Source: Leptospira sp. (GTDB taxonomy: Bacteria; Spirochaetota; Leptospiria; Leptospirales; Leptospiraceae). From it: a stretch of DNA of 53,562 bases. Location: contig PEQN01000020.1 in assembly GCA_002786225.1 (NCBI GenBank), positions 1-53,562 on the forward strand, written 5' to 3'. The position numbers and the translations under genes were made by a program. A model generated the notes under the pieces. It was not told the origin of the DNA and did not search any database. It worked only from the letters and a program-made list of their open reading frames with translations. Within the stretch, counting starts at the first letter, position 1; each line of letters opens with the position of its first letter. Positions 15,682 through 24,744 of this stretch are shown here, one piece after another.

Positions 15682-17859
15682 ATGAAAATCATTTCTTATC
15701 ACTGGAAAGGCAGAATTTTACAAAATCATCTCTTCTGTTTCGGAATTTTGTTTTTTTTACTAGTAAATCCTGGAGTTTATGGTACAGAACGTACCTTACC
15801 AAGCTACGAAGAGTATAGGCGGAATTTTACCCCAAGCGAAGCAATTCTCATTGATAGAAATGGAATTCCGCTTCAAAGCATTCGAAGAGATTTTCAAAAG
15901 AGAGCCTACCTTTGGTTAGAGTTAGATGAATTTCCCTCTTATTTAATTGAAGCTATCCTTGCCACTGAAGATAAGAATTTTTGGAAGCATTCAGGAGTGG
16001 ATACTCTAGCTTTCCTTTCTTCCTTTTATTCTGGAATCAGAGGCAGGGGACTTAGAGGTGGATCAACCCTGAGTATGCAATTGGTTTCTTTGATAGATCC
16101 TAGTTTGGGCGGTGGAGGAAAGCAGAGAACTATCGCTCAGAAGATACGGCAAATCCAAGCCGCCTCAGATTTAGAAGAAATTTGGACCAAAGAGCAAATC
16201 CTAACAGCCTATTTAAATTCCATTCCACTTAGAGGGGAGAATTTGGGTATCCCAATTACAAGTCTACAGATTTGGAACACTGCAAGCAAATCCATAGATA
16301 AAAAGATGAGTTTGCTTCTTGCTTCCATGATTCGTTCACCAAATGCAAGTTTGCAATTGATTTCAGAAAGAGCTTATAGACTCTCCAATGATTTGGGTTG
16401 GAATTACACCAAACAAAGTTTAGAGGAATTTGTGAATCTATCCTTAGATTCTAAATTACAGAACAAATTAAGTTCTAAGACAAATCAAATACAGAATGAA
16501 CTTAGTTTAAGCAGTTCATTAGGTAATCAACATTACAACAAAGGACACAATTATGCTTTTCATTATGCAAACCAAATTGCTTCCCAAGGAAGAGGCTTAA
16601 TTAAAACCAGTTTAGACTTTAATTTCCAAAAGCAGGCTTATGAAAGTCTTAGAAAGAATCTCGCACTCATTCAAGATAAGAATGTCAGGGATGGAGCAGT
16701 TCTTGTGCTGGATAATAAAACAGGAGAGGTCTTAGTTTATGTGGGAGGTATTGAAGATTATTCTAGTGCAAAATATGTAGATGCTATCCAATCCTATAGA
16801 CAAGCGGGTTCTACCTTAAAGCCTTTTTTATATGCACTTGCCATAGATAAAAAATACATCACCGCAACATCAATATTAGTTGATTCACCTCTTGATATAG
16901 ATGTTACAAGAGGTATGTATAGACCTTCCAATTATGATAGAGAATTCAGTGGACCAGTTTTTGTTAAACAAGCACTTGCCTCTTCTTTGAACATTCCGGC
17001 AGTGCGTTTGGTGCAAATGACAGGAGTAGATCCATTCTTTGAGAAAATTAGAATGCTTGGATTCCAAAATCTTAAAGATTCTGATTACTATGGCTATTCC
17101 TTAGCTTTGGGAACCTTGGATGTTAGTCTTTGGGATTTGACTCATGCCTATCATATTTTAGCAAATTCAGGCAGAAGCCAGGATGGCAAAATTCATTATT
17201 CACCTGAGTCCAGTTATATTATTTCCAACATTTTATCCAATCGATCAAACCGAAGCCTTACTTTTGGATTGGAGAATTCCCTTTCCACTCGGTATTGGAC
17301 AGCGGTTAAGACAGGAACCAGCCAAGATATGCGAGACAATTGGTGTATAGGTTATTCAGAAAAATATACGGTAGGAGTTTGGATAGGAAATTTTAGCGGC
17401 GAGCCCATGTACAATGTAACAGGTATTACGGGAGCCGCACCCATTTGGCGTGAAGTCATGGATTATCTTCATGCAAATACAAGTTCCCAAGAGGGAATAG
17501 TCCCTAAGGGTTTACAGCTTGTCTATGGAGATTATTTTTTAACTGGAACGGAGCCAGATAGGAATCCTCTTTTAAGCATACAAGAAATTCGGAATACAAA
17601 CCAAGAACTTTCTGCCAAAATTACCTACCCAATTGAAGGAATGATTCTAGCTTATGATCCAGATATTCCAAAAGAGTTTCAGAAAATACTCTTCCAAGCA
17701 AGTGGAAACACCCAGGGTCTATTGTGGCAATTGAATGGAAAAAATCTAGGTCTTGCGATTAAACCCTACTCATGGCAGGTTCAAAAAGGAAAGTTCAATC
17801 TTTTCTTGATTTCTGAAAAAAATAGAAATATACAGTCAGTTAGTTTTGAGGTTCGGTAA
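15682..17859 (+). CDS. pbpC: Bifunctional penicillin-binding protein 1C
   Basis: PbpC-type peptidoglycan glycosyltransferase/transpeptidase, 725 residues. After an N-terminal signal anchor (about 12-33), a GT51 domain carries ATEDKNFWKHSGVD (about 94-107, catalytic Glu) and GGSTLSMQL. The transpeptidase has STLK (about 375-378), SSLN (about 434-437) and KTGT (about 551-554). A C-terminal BiPBP_C domain (about 645-725, starting ITYPIEGMILAYDP) identifies the PbpC branch. It builds and crosslinks septal or side-wall peptidoglycan in the periplasm. In E. coli pbpC pairs with an alpha-2-macroglobulin gene; none is seen here. Confidence 0.92.
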   Translation: MKIISYHWKGRILQNHLFCFGILFFLLVNPGVYGTERTLPSYEEYRRNFTPSEAILIDRNGIPLQSIRRDFQKRAYLWLELDEFPSYLIEAILATEDKNFWKHSGVDTLAFLSSFYSGIRGRGLRGGSTLSMQLVSLIDPSLGGGGKQRTIAQKIRQIQAASDLEEIWTKEQILTAYLNSIPLRGENLGIPITSLQIWNTASKSIDKKMSLLLASMIRSPNASLQLISERAYRLSNDLGWNYTKQSLEEFVNLSLDSKLQNKLSSKTNQIQNELSLSSSLGNQHYNKGHNYAFHYANQIASQGRGLIKTSLDFNFQKQAYESLRKNLALIQDKNVRDGAVLVLDNKTGEVLVYVGGIEDYSSAKYVDAIQSYRQAGSTLKPFLYALAIDKKYITATSILVDSPLDIDVTRGMYRPSNYDREFSGPVFVKQALASSLNIPAVRLVQMTGVDPFFEKIRMLGFQNLKDSDYYGYSLALGTLDVSLWDLTHAYHILANSGRSQDGKIHYSPESSYIISNILSNRSNRSLTFGLENSLSTRYWTAVKTGTSQDMRDNWCIGYSEKYTVGVWIGNFSGEPMYNVTGITGAAPIWREVMDYLHANTSSQEGIVPKGLQLVYGDYFLTGTEPDRNPLLSIQEIRNTNQELSAKITYPIEGMILAYDPDIPKEFQKILFQASGNTQGLLWQLNGKNLGLAIKPYSWQVQKGKFNLFLISEKNRNIQSVSFEVR

Positions 17860-17903
17860 ATTTTCTCTTTTCTTGATTATCTCATATTCTAAATTGGGAA
17901 TAC

Positions 17904-18341
17904 ATGGCAAAACCAATTCGATTTGACCATACTTACACTATTTCAATTGCTTGGGGCGACATGGATGCATTCGGTCATGTTAACAATGTAGTTTATGTGA
18001 AGTATTTTGAGACAGCTAGGGCGAATTTTTTTTCTGATCTATCAATTTGGAATACAGATTTAAAAACGTTAAAAGCTGGTCCAGTATTGACCCACCTGGA
18101 TTTAGATTATCGCAAACAAGTTTCTTTTCCTGCTGATTTGGATATTACTCTAGGAATTACTTCTTTTTCTTCTAGAAGTTTTGATGTTTCTACTTCTATG
18201 TGGTCAAAAGATGGACAATGTGTCCTATCTGGCTATGCTCAGATAGTATGGTTTGATTTTGAGAATGGAAGGCCTGCATCCATTACCGATTCTATGAAAG
18301 AGATATTTAAATCCATGGTTGATAGATACAATGGCAATTAA
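17904..18341 (+). CDS. Acyl-CoA thioesterase (4HBT hotdog family)
   Basis: A single-hotdog protein of 145 residues. The signature WGDMDAFGHVNNVVYVKYFETAR (about 15-37) contains the catalytic Asp and HVNN of the YbgC/FadM-type 4-hydroxybenzoyl-CoA thioesterases. Such enzymes hydrolyse acyl-CoA thioesters in the cytoplasm; the exact substrate is not readable. The last 11 bases overlap the start of the phosphatase gene, so the two are likely translated together although no functional link is obvious. Confidence 0.85.
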   Translation: MAKPIRFDHTYTISIAWGDMDAFGHVNNVVYVKYFETARANFFSDLSIWNTDLKTLKAGPVLTHLDLDYRKQVSFPADLDITLGITSFSSRSFDVSTSMWSKDGQCVLSGYAQIVWFDFENGRPASITDSMKEIFKSMVDRYNGN

Positions 18342-19632
18342 TCATTCCTTGCGAAGGGTTACAGATCGATTTAAGTTAGGTGATGAGCTTCTGAAAATCT
18401 CTAGAATCTGTCTAGGTGTATTTTTTCTTTTCATTGGGTTTGGAATCTTGGCTCCGACGGATGAACTTGGACTTTATGACCCACCAATCATTCGAATCAT
18501 CCATTCTCTAGTTATGTTGGGTTTATTTATTTCCACTTATACCTCTACTTGGGTAAAGGAACATCTGGAATTAATTTTGAATTCAGTTTTCTATACAATG
18601 ACAATACATTCCTTCGTTCTACTCTATTGGAATGATTTATATATTGGATACTTGATAGGTATGGTACTTGTGATCACTTGTATAGGCATAAGCTTCGTTG
18701 AGAAAAGATGGTTGATTACTTATCTATTTTTTGTTATCATTGCGTCTATCGTTGTTGGTTTGAGTACAAATAAGCCTCAAGTTGATTTGAGTTTATTTTT
18801 TCCTACTATCATTACGCCTGCTTTAGTTTCTTATTTAACACTTAATATCAGATTAAGTGCAGTAGAAAAGTTAAAAGAATCTGAAATCCAATTGAAAGAA
18901 TTTTATTCTAGAACCTCGGAAGATCTTCTAATCGCTCAAAATACTCAGAAGTCTTTGGTAACGATCAAAGTCCCCGATTCAGATCGATTTAAAATCTCAA
19001 CTTATTATAGATCTTATGACAAGGTTGGTGGTGATGTACTCAGTGTAGAAGTTCGACCTGATAAGAGACTGAATATTTTTTTCGCAGATGTTTCAGGTCA
19101 TGGTATAGCATCTGCCATGGTGAGCGCTATGGCTAGTCTAGCATTTAAGATTGTATCCAGATCTAATATTCAACCTGCTGAATCTTTAATGATTATGCAT
19201 GAACTTCTCAAACCACTTGTCTTGAATCATCACATTAGCGCATGTTTTGCGATATTGGATGCAGAGAAAAATCGTATTGAGTATTCCTATGCCGGACATC
19301 CTCAGATATTATTAATTCGAAACAATCATGTCATTGAAATGGAAGGAAGAGGTTCTTTGATACTTTCTCATTTTGAACCCTCTTTGCGTGACTACCATTT
19401 GGATATTGAAGCAGATGATAAATTTTTATTTTATTCCGATGGTTTGGTAGAATTATTCAATGAAGCTGGAGAATTCTACGGAGAGGACAAATTTTATGAG
19501 AGCATTCTTTCGAATCAATCCAAGAAAGGTAAGGCATTACTCGAGGCAGTTGTGGGAGATTCTATTGTTTTTGCTGATGGACATATAGAAGACGACATGA
19601 CTATGCTATTTATTGAAATGCAGAAATCTTAA
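18331..19632 (+). CDS. Membrane-bound SpoIIE-type PP2C phosphatase
   Basis: From the ATG at 18331 the protein has 433 residues. Six transmembrane helices (about 20-165) form a sensor-like module. A short coiled linker (about 175-205, KLKESEIQLKEFYSRTSEDL) leads to a PP2C_SIG/SpoIIE domain (about 220-430) with VGGDVLSVEV, FADVSGHGIASAM, FYSDGLVELFNEAG and EDDMTMLFIEM, including the metal-binding Asp residues. Such proteins dephosphorylate anti-anti-sigma factors or similar STAS proteins. No STAS or anti-sigma gene is in the window. A TTG at 18319 would add four residues. Confidence 0.85.
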   Translation: MAINHSLRRVTDRFKLGDELLKISRICLGVFFLFIGFGILAPTDELGLYDPPIIRIIHSLVMLGLFISTYTSTWVKEHLELILNSVFYTMTIHSFVLLYWNDLYIGYLIGMVLVITCIGISFVEKRWLITYLFFVIIASIVVGLSTNKPQVDLSLFFPTIITPALVSYLTLNIRLSAVEKLKESEIQLKEFYSRTSEDLLIAQNTQKSLVTIKVPDSDRFKISTYYRSYDKVGGDVLSVEVRPDKRLNIFFADVSGHGIASAMVSAMASLAFKIVSRSNIQPAESLMIMHELLKPLVLNHHISACFAILDAEKNRIEYSYAGHPQILLIRNNHVIEMEGRGSLILSHFEPSLRDYHLDIEADDKFLFYSDGLVELFNEAGEFYGEDKFYESILSNQSKKGKALLEAVVGDSIVFADGHIEDDMTMLFIEMQKS

Positions 19633-19658
19633 TACTACAAGAAAGGTAATTCATTCCT

Positions 19659-21146
19659 ATGCCAGAAGCTCAAATTGCTAAGATTAAAAAACTTTTGATT
19701 GCGAATCGTGGAGAAATTTCTGTACGGATTCAAAAGACCTGCCAGAAATTAGGTATAGCTACCGTTGCTGTATATTCAGAGGCAGACCGCGAAGCAAATT
19801 TTGTTCTAATGGCTGATGAATCTGTTTGTATTGGGTCGCCTGAGCCTTCCCAGTCTTACCTCAACCAAGATGCAATTCTAAAAGCTTGTTTAGAAACAGG
19901 AGCTGATGCTGTACATCCTGGTTATGGATTTTTATCGGAGAACGCAAATTTTGCGAAAAGGCTTGCTGAATCCGGAATATTATTTCTAGGGCCTAGGCAT
20001 GAATCAATCGACCTTATGGGAGATAAAATTCGTTCCAGAGAAGCCATGGCAAAAGCAGGAGTTCCCGTTGTTCCAGGATTCTCTTCTGATTCCAATAATG
20101 CTTCTTTGTTTCTCGAAGAAGCTAAGAAGATTGGATTTCCAGTCATGATCAAGGCAACCGCAGGTGGTGGCGGGAAAGGTATGCGTAAGGTTGACTCAGA
20201 ATCTGAGTTTGCTCCCTGTTTTGAATCTGCTGTACGTGAGGCTACTAAGGCGTTTGGAAATGGTCTTGTCTTTTTAGAAAAATACTTAGGCAACCCACGG
20301 CATATTGAATTTCAAATTTTTGGAGATAACTTTGGAAATGTAATCCACTTACATGAACGCGATTGTTCTATACAAAGAAGACATCAAAAAGTTCTGGAAG
20401 AGACTCCTGCTCCGAATTTTCCAAGTGAATGGAAAGAAAAAATGGCTGAGTATGCAGTTCTAGCTGGCAAATCTATAGCTTATCTTGGAGCAGGAACAGT
20501 AGAATTCATATTAGGTGAAGATGGATCTTTCTTTTTTCTTGAGATGAATACTAGACTCCAAGTAGAACATCCTGTTACGGAAATGGTTACAGGTCTAGAC
20601 TTAGTTGAACTCCAGATTCGGATAGCCGAAGGAAATGAACTTCCCGCACCACTATTGGAGAAAGATGGAGTACCTCAAAATGGACATGCAATCGAGGTTC
20701 GAGTCTATGCAGAAAACCCAAGCAACCAATTCTTACCTTCCATTGGAAAGATAGAATGGATGAAGCTTCCTAGTGCTAAGGGTATACGTTTAGATACGGG
20801 AGTGGAGACTGGATCCGAGGTGAGTATCTATTATGATCCTATGATAGGCAAGCTCATTGCTCATGCGGAAGACCGTGAAGCCTGTCGTAAGAAATTATTG
20901 CTTGCCTTAAGAAGATTTGTAATCTTTGGACCTATAACGAATATTAACTTTTTACAAAACATTTTGCAAGAACCTGATTTCATTGCAGGGAATCTTTCGA
21001 CTCACTTTCTGAATGGCAAGGATTATTTAATCCAAGAAGATGAAGCTGACAAGAGGGAAGCGCTTTCTTGGATTTTTCACCTAACACAGAAACCTAAACT
21101 AGCTTCTTCGATTTGGGAGGTTGCAAGCAATGCTTTTCAAGTTTGA
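19659..21146 (+). CDS. Biotin carboxylase subunit of an acyl-CoA carboxylase
   Basis: The protein has 495 residues. An N-terminal biotin carboxylase domain (KKLLIANRGEISVRI, about 10-24) leads into an ATP-grasp domain with KATAGGGGKGMRKV (about 166-179) and HERDCSIQRRHQKV (about 230-243). The active-site segment FLEMNTRLQVEHPVTE (about 295-310) follows, then the C-terminal BC domain. It carboxylates biotin using ATP and bicarbonate. At 495 residues it is about 45 longer than AccC, closer to the BC part of methylcrotonyl- or propionyl-CoA carboxylase alpha. The next gene carries the biotin site and overlaps by 17 bp. Carboxyltransferase genes are not in the window. Confidence 0.85.
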   Translation: MPEAQIAKIKKLLIANRGEISVRIQKTCQKLGIATVAVYSEADREANFVLMADESVCIGSPEPSQSYLNQDAILKACLETGADAVHPGYGFLSENANFAKRLAESGILFLGPRHESIDLMGDKIRSREAMAKAGVPVVPGFSSDSNNASLFLEEAKKIGFPVMIKATAGGGGKGMRKVDSESEFAPCFESAVREATKAFGNGLVFLEKYLGNPRHIEFQIFGDNFGNVIHLHERDCSIQRRHQKVLEETPAPNFPSEWKEKMAEYAVLAGKSIAYLGAGTVEFILGEDGSFFFLEMNTRLQVEHPVTEMVTGLDLVELQIRIAEGNELPAPLLEKDGVPQNGHAIEVRVYAENPSNQFLPSIGKIEWMKLPSAKGIRLDTGVETGSEVSIYYDPMIGKLIAHAEDREACRKKLLLALRRFVIFGPITNINFLQNILQEPDFIAGNLSTHFLNGKDYLIQEDEADKREALSWIFHLTQKPKLASSIWEVASNAFQV

Positions 21147-21633
21147 ATCATCAGATGTCCAATATTCTGTAATTCCCCTGGGCTTAGGTTCTCTACGCAT
21201 CCAAAGTTCGGAAGGAGAGAGCCAAGACTTTTTTCCAGAAACTCCTGATGAAATGGATTCCATTTTACCGGGACCTATTCTAGTCTTTACAGACAAAAAC
21301 GGGAACGAATGCAGTATTCTTCAAAAAAGAGACAAGTTCTATCTGCATTGGAATGGAAATACCTATCATGTTCGCTTAGATTCACGCAACCTAGATGAGA
21401 GCGTTTTGGTTTCTAATGAAATCCGTAGTCCTATGCCAGGCAAAATCCTAAAAATCTATAAATCTGTGGGAGAGACTTTTGAGAAATCAGAAGTCCTTGG
21501 AATTCTCGAAGCCATGAAAATGGAAAACACCCTCAAGGCTGGCTTTGCTGGGAAAGTTATTTCTATTCTAAAAAAAGAAGGCGAAATTGTTTCTCAAGAT
21601 GAAGTTCTGATGATTCTGGAACCTTTGCCATAA
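21130..21633 (+). CDS. BT/BCCP-like biotin carrier protein
   Basis: A 167-residue protein from the ATG at 21130; a TTG at 21121 is also in frame. The N-terminal about 90 residues are beta-rich (SVIPLGLGSLRIQSSEGESQ, YLHWNGNTYHVRLD) and resemble the BT domain that joins BC and BCCP in alpha subunits of methylcrotonyl- or propionyl-CoA carboxylase. The C-terminal biotinyl domain (about 95-165) contains MPGKILKIYKSVGE and the biotinylation motif EAMKMEN, with the modified Lys at about 136. With the preceding gene it would rebuild a complete alpha subunit of about 660 residues. Confidence 0.85.
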   Translation: MLFKFESSDVQYSVIPLGLGSLRIQSSEGESQDFFPETPDEMDSILPGPILVFTDKNGNECSILQKRDKFYLHWNGNTYHVRLDSRNLDESVLVSNEIRSPMPGKILKIYKSVGETFEKSEVLGILEAMKMENTLKAGFAGKVISILKKEGEIVSQDEVLMILEPLP

Positions 21634-21678
21634 GTTTACAATTTTTTTAAATTAATTTGACAATTTTAAGCATATTTA

Positions 21679-21694
21679 TAGCTTAAGTAAGCTA
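21679..21694. promoter_or_regulatory. Dyad upstream of the Omp85-type gene
   Basis: TAGCTTA-AG-TAAGCTA has perfect 7-bp arms and ends 33 bp before the ATG at 21727. A TTGACA lies at 21657-21662, so the dyad may overlap the promoter and act as an operator. The core GCTTA/TAAGC resembles motifs seen at 28532-28650. Confidence 0.4.
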
Positions 21695-21726
21695 ATTCAC
21701 TACAATATAAGCATTTAAGGTAATCT

Positions 21727-23211
21727 ATGAAATTAAGAATTTCTCATTCTTCTAAGATTGCTCTGTTGGCTCTCTTCTTATGTAGTTTCCCTATCTTTTC
21801 GGAAGATGGCGATGACAAAGAAGATAAAAGGCCTCCAAGAGCGGATCTTCCTTTCGAAATCAATGAAAAGAAAAGACTTTCTCAAAGAGACTTCAACAAC
21901 AAGAAAGAAAACGGATACTTTACAGGACTTCCACTCATTAACTCGGATCCTAACGTAGGTGTGGGTTATGGAGCTCGAGTTTTGTATTTTCAGAATGGAA
22001 CCAAAGAAGATCCATTCTTTGAATATACACCCTATCGTTATAGAATTTTTGCTCAATACTTTAATACGACTAAGAATGCTCCCTACCACTGGGCGAGTAT
22101 AGATGCGCCTTATGTTTTTGATACTCAGTGGAGATTGCGTGGAGATTTAATCTACGGTAGAAATCCGAACTTGTTGTACTTTGGATATGGAGAAGAAACA
22201 CTCAGGCCACTTAGCTATAGAGATCGTAATGATCCGAATCAACCCTTGGTTCGAAATGCAACTTTTAATGATTACCAAGAAGCCCAAAGCTATAGAAGAC
22301 CTGGGAATGCAGGTGAGGCTCCTTTCGTCACCGATAGGCAATTCAATCGTTACGATTTAGAAAACCCAAACATACAGTTGTCAGGTGAAAGATCGTTCTT
22401 TGGTGGAACAGTTCGTCTTGTTGGTGGAACTAGATTCTCTAAACAAACACTGAGAACCTTTGATGGAAAAGTATTCAAGGCTAAGGATCCCTTCTTTGGC
22501 AACACTGACTTTTCTATTTTAAATGTTGATGTGGACACTCCTAACGGAAGAACCAAGGTAACAGAAGATTTGGAATCTGGTAAGATCATAGGCGCTAATG
22601 GTGGTTATATCAATACGCTTAGAGCTGGTATTGTCTATGATACTAGAGATTTTGAACCAGATCCAAACCGAGGTCTATTCTTAGAATACACTCATGAAAA
22701 ATCTGTTCGCGCTATTGGATCGGATTTTGATTTCAATCGAAATGTTGCCTCAGCTAGAGTATTCTTTAGTCCTTTGAAAGGGATGGTAGAGAAATTAGTG
22801 ATAGCTGGACGTGCCACAGCTGTGCAAAATAATGGAAAGACACCTTTCTTTGAAGTGAACCAATTTTGGGGAACAGAAACCAACCAAGCAGGTTTGGGTG
22901 GAAGAACTACAATGAGAGGTTATAAGCAAGATCGTTTTACTGGTCCTTCGAATGCTTTCGCTAACTTGGAAATTCGTTGGAAGTTCGCATCTTTTGACTG
23001 GGGAACTCAGCATTTTGACTTTCAATTGGTTCCTTTCTACGATGTAGGGAGAGTCTGGGACGATTATAAGAAAATGAATTTTAAAGACTATAAGCATTCA
23101 AGAGGTCTTGGTCTTAGAATTCCTTGGAACCAAGCTACCATCATTTATATAGATTATGGGGTTTCGGATGAAGATAGACAGACATTTGTTAACTTTAATC
23201 ATATCTTTTAA
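21727..23211 (+). CDS. Omp85/BamA-family outer membrane barrel without POTRA domains
   Basis: The protein has 494 residues. A signal peptide (about 1-25, IALLALFLCSFPIFS) is followed by a charged linker, with no POTRA repeats. The rest is a bacterial-surface-antigen barrel with alternating aromatic strands. TTMRGYKQDRFTG (about 396-408) is the conserved RGY motif of the Omp85 L6 loop, and GIVYDTRDFEPDPNRGLFLEYTHE (in part) matches a conserved strand pair. It ends FVNFNHIF, with the C-terminal Phe typical of barrel proteins. It probably acts in outer-membrane transport or assembly. A lipoprotein gene follows after 12 bp with a strong ribosome site, suggesting a two-gene operon. Confidence 0.85.
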   Translation: MKLRISHSSKIALLALFLCSFPIFSEDGDDKEDKRPPRADLPFEINEKKRLSQRDFNNKKENGYFTGLPLINSDPNVGVGYGARVLYFQNGTKEDPFFEYTPYRYRIFAQYFNTTKNAPYHWASIDAPYVFDTQWRLRGDLIYGRNPNLLYFGYGEETLRPLSYRDRNDPNQPLVRNATFNDYQEAQSYRRPGNAGEAPFVTDRQFNRYDLENPNIQLSGERSFFGGTVRLVGGTRFSKQTLRTFDGKVFKAKDPFFGNTDFSILNVDVDTPNGRTKVTEDLESGKIIGANGGYINTLRAGIVYDTRDFEPDPNRGLFLEYTHEKSVRAIGSDFDFNRNVASARVFFSPLKGMVEKLVIAGRATAVQNNGKTPFFEVNQFWGTETNQAGLGGRTTMRGYKQDRFTGPSNAFANLEIRWKFASFDWGTQHFDFQLVPFYDVGRVWDDYKKMNFKDYKHSRGLGLRIPWNQATIIYIDYGVSDEDRQTFVNFNHIF

Positions 23212-23223
23212 GGAGGAGCAAGT

Positions 23224-23937
23224 ATGAACAATTTAAAATTAAAAACAATTATCCTCCTAATCGTATCAGCAGGTATCTTTGGTATTGGATGTGAAGCGCC
23301 CAAGGAAAAAGATACATTAGGTTTAAGTGATGAAGAGCTAGGTCTAGTATTAACTGGTTTTTTATTAAATACTAACCTTGTCGATTTAAGAGATGGAACT
23401 GTACTTGACAAGGGATTGAACTTGATTTGGAGAAAATGCAGTCAAGGTCAAGTGTATCGTGGGAATGAGAATGATTGTCGTGGTGCAGTGTCTGGAACTC
23501 TTTTTACTCCAAATGACCAAGTTCTTTGGGGGGCTAAGAAATTTGCATATTGCAACACGAATACCTGGTCTTGCAATACAAGAACTGTACCTCTAACTTT
23601 AGTAGCTAATGCTGGATTTATAACAACTGGATTTAGTGAAGCTCTGAATACCTGTGCTGCTTTGAATGATGCGAATGGTTTTCCTGGTTGGAGAGTTCCT
23701 ACACCCTTCGAGTTACAGAGACTCACGCTAGGTGGAAGAACAGCCTTACTTGCAAACTTTCCAGATACTGTCGAAAGCCTTTATTGGTCATCTTGGTCTG
23801 TACAAGATGATACAACCGGAGAAATAGCGATTACGGTGAATTTTGATCGAGAAAGTTTTGGTGAGGAGAAGACAGTTCAGAAAATAGAAAAGACTTATGT
23901 AAGATGCATTCGTCCTGCTGTCCCTACTTCTAATTAA
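23224..23937 (+). CDS. DUF1566 (Lcl-like) lipoprotein
   Basis: A lipoprotein of 237 residues. The signal sequence IILLIVSAGIFGIGC places the lipidated Cys at about 20. The mature domain contains TVLDKGLNLIWRKCSQG (about 60-76), ALNDANGFPGWRVPTPFELQ (about 148-167) and YWSSWSVQD (about 189-197), then VRCIRP at the end. This is the DUF1566/Lcl C-terminal fold found in many surface proteins of leptospires. It contains eight or so Cys, probably in disulfides. AAGGAGGAGC just upstream is a strong ribosome site. It ends an operon with the barrel gene and is followed by a terminator. Confidence 0.85.
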   Translation: MNNLKLKTIILLIVSAGIFGIGCEAPKEKDTLGLSDEELGLVLTGFLLNTNLVDLRDGTVLDKGLNLIWRKCSQGQVYRGNENDCRGAVSGTLFTPNDQVLWGAKKFAYCNTNTWSCNTRTVPLTLVANAGFITTGFSEALNTCAALNDANGFPGWRVPTPFELQRLTLGGRTALLANFPDTVESLYWSSWSVQDDTTGEIAITVNFDRESFGEEKTVQKIEKTYVRCIRPAVPTSN

Positions 23938-23975
23938 TCAAATCCAGTTTATTTAAGACATAAGTCTTTGAAAAG

Positions 23976-24003
23976 AGCCAGCGATAAGCTGGCTTTTTTT
24001 ATT
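23976..24003 (+). terminator. Rho-independent terminator after the DUF1566 gene
   Basis: AGCCAGC (23976-23982) pairs with GCTGGCT (23988-23994) around a GATAA loop, followed by a T-run to about 24003. The perfect 7-bp GC-rich stem and T-tract are classical, and it closes the barrel-lipoprotein operon. Confidence 0.9.
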
Positions 24004-24072
24004 TTTGCTATTTTTTAAAAAAAAATCTAATCTATAATCGAAGTTTCCCGATTTTTAGTATAGGTAATAGAA

Positions 24073-24744
24073 ATGAGTTCCATAGGATACATAGGTCACG
24101 GTCAATTAGAAAGTTCTCCAGAGAATTTTTCTATTTTACACGTCGTGTCACATGAATTGGGGCACGTACAAGAGTTTAAAAACGAAGCCTTCCGCCAAGG
24201 CGCTGATATTTCAGAAATTCGTGTGAAGATAGACATGGAAATGCGCGGTGGGAAGTTAGTTGCTGTTAGTGGAGAAACTTCAGCTACTACAAGAAAAAGA
24301 CCAGAAAAAGAAAAAGACTCTCTTTTCGAACCTTATACAAAACCAGAAAACATAAATAAAACATCTGAAATCCCTAGTGAAAATTCTAAAGATGAAATCT
24401 CTAAGACTATGGATTCCAAGAAAAATATTCAAGAGTTGAATCTAGTTTCTCACAGAGATGCCTTAGAAAGCAAGGTTAGTGAATTGGAACTTGAAATCCA
24501 GTCCCAAGATTTATCTCTAGACCAGGATGATCTAACAGCTAATTCAGATCCAAGAAAACAAGAACTCATTCGTGAGAAAAATAGACTGCAAGAAGAAATT
24601 CGCATTCTTAAAATGCAAGAAGATACAAAGAAGAATTTTCAAATGCTAAGCCAATCTTATCAAAATATGATGGACAATGCTATGAATATAGGAAACAATT
24701 CTAGCTCATCCAAAAATGGAAATCTATTGGATGTGAATTCTTAG
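24073..24744 (+). CDS. SprA-like protein with an HExxH motif
   Basis: The 223-residue protein has an N-terminal segment with SHELGHVQEFKNEA (HELGH about 29-33) and GGKLVAVSGETSATT (about 62-76). These resemble the SprA-related putative metalloprotease family, whose core has HEQAH and a GKxYAVGGE segment. No signal peptide is visible. A low-complexity hydrophilic linker (about 80-130) leads to a coiled coil (about 135-200, LESKVSELELEIQSQ). The last 21 bases overlap the convergent engB gene. Metalloprotease activity is not proven for the family. Confidence 0.65.
   Translation: MSSIGYIGHGQLESSPENFSILHVVSHELGHVQEFKNEAFRQGADISEIRVKIDMEMRGGKLVAVSGETSATTRKRPEKEKDSLFEPYTKPENINKTSEIPSENSKDEISKTMDSKKNIQELNLVSHRDALESKVSELELEIQSQDLSLDQDDLTANSDPRKQELIREKNRLQEEIRILKMQEDTKKNFQMLSQSYQNMMDNAMNIGNNSSSSKNGNLLDVNS

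Noticed and set aside
23941..24072. Possible small RNA between the DUF1566 and SprA-like genes
   Set aside because: The only structure is the terminator hairpin; nothing else suggests an independent transcript.
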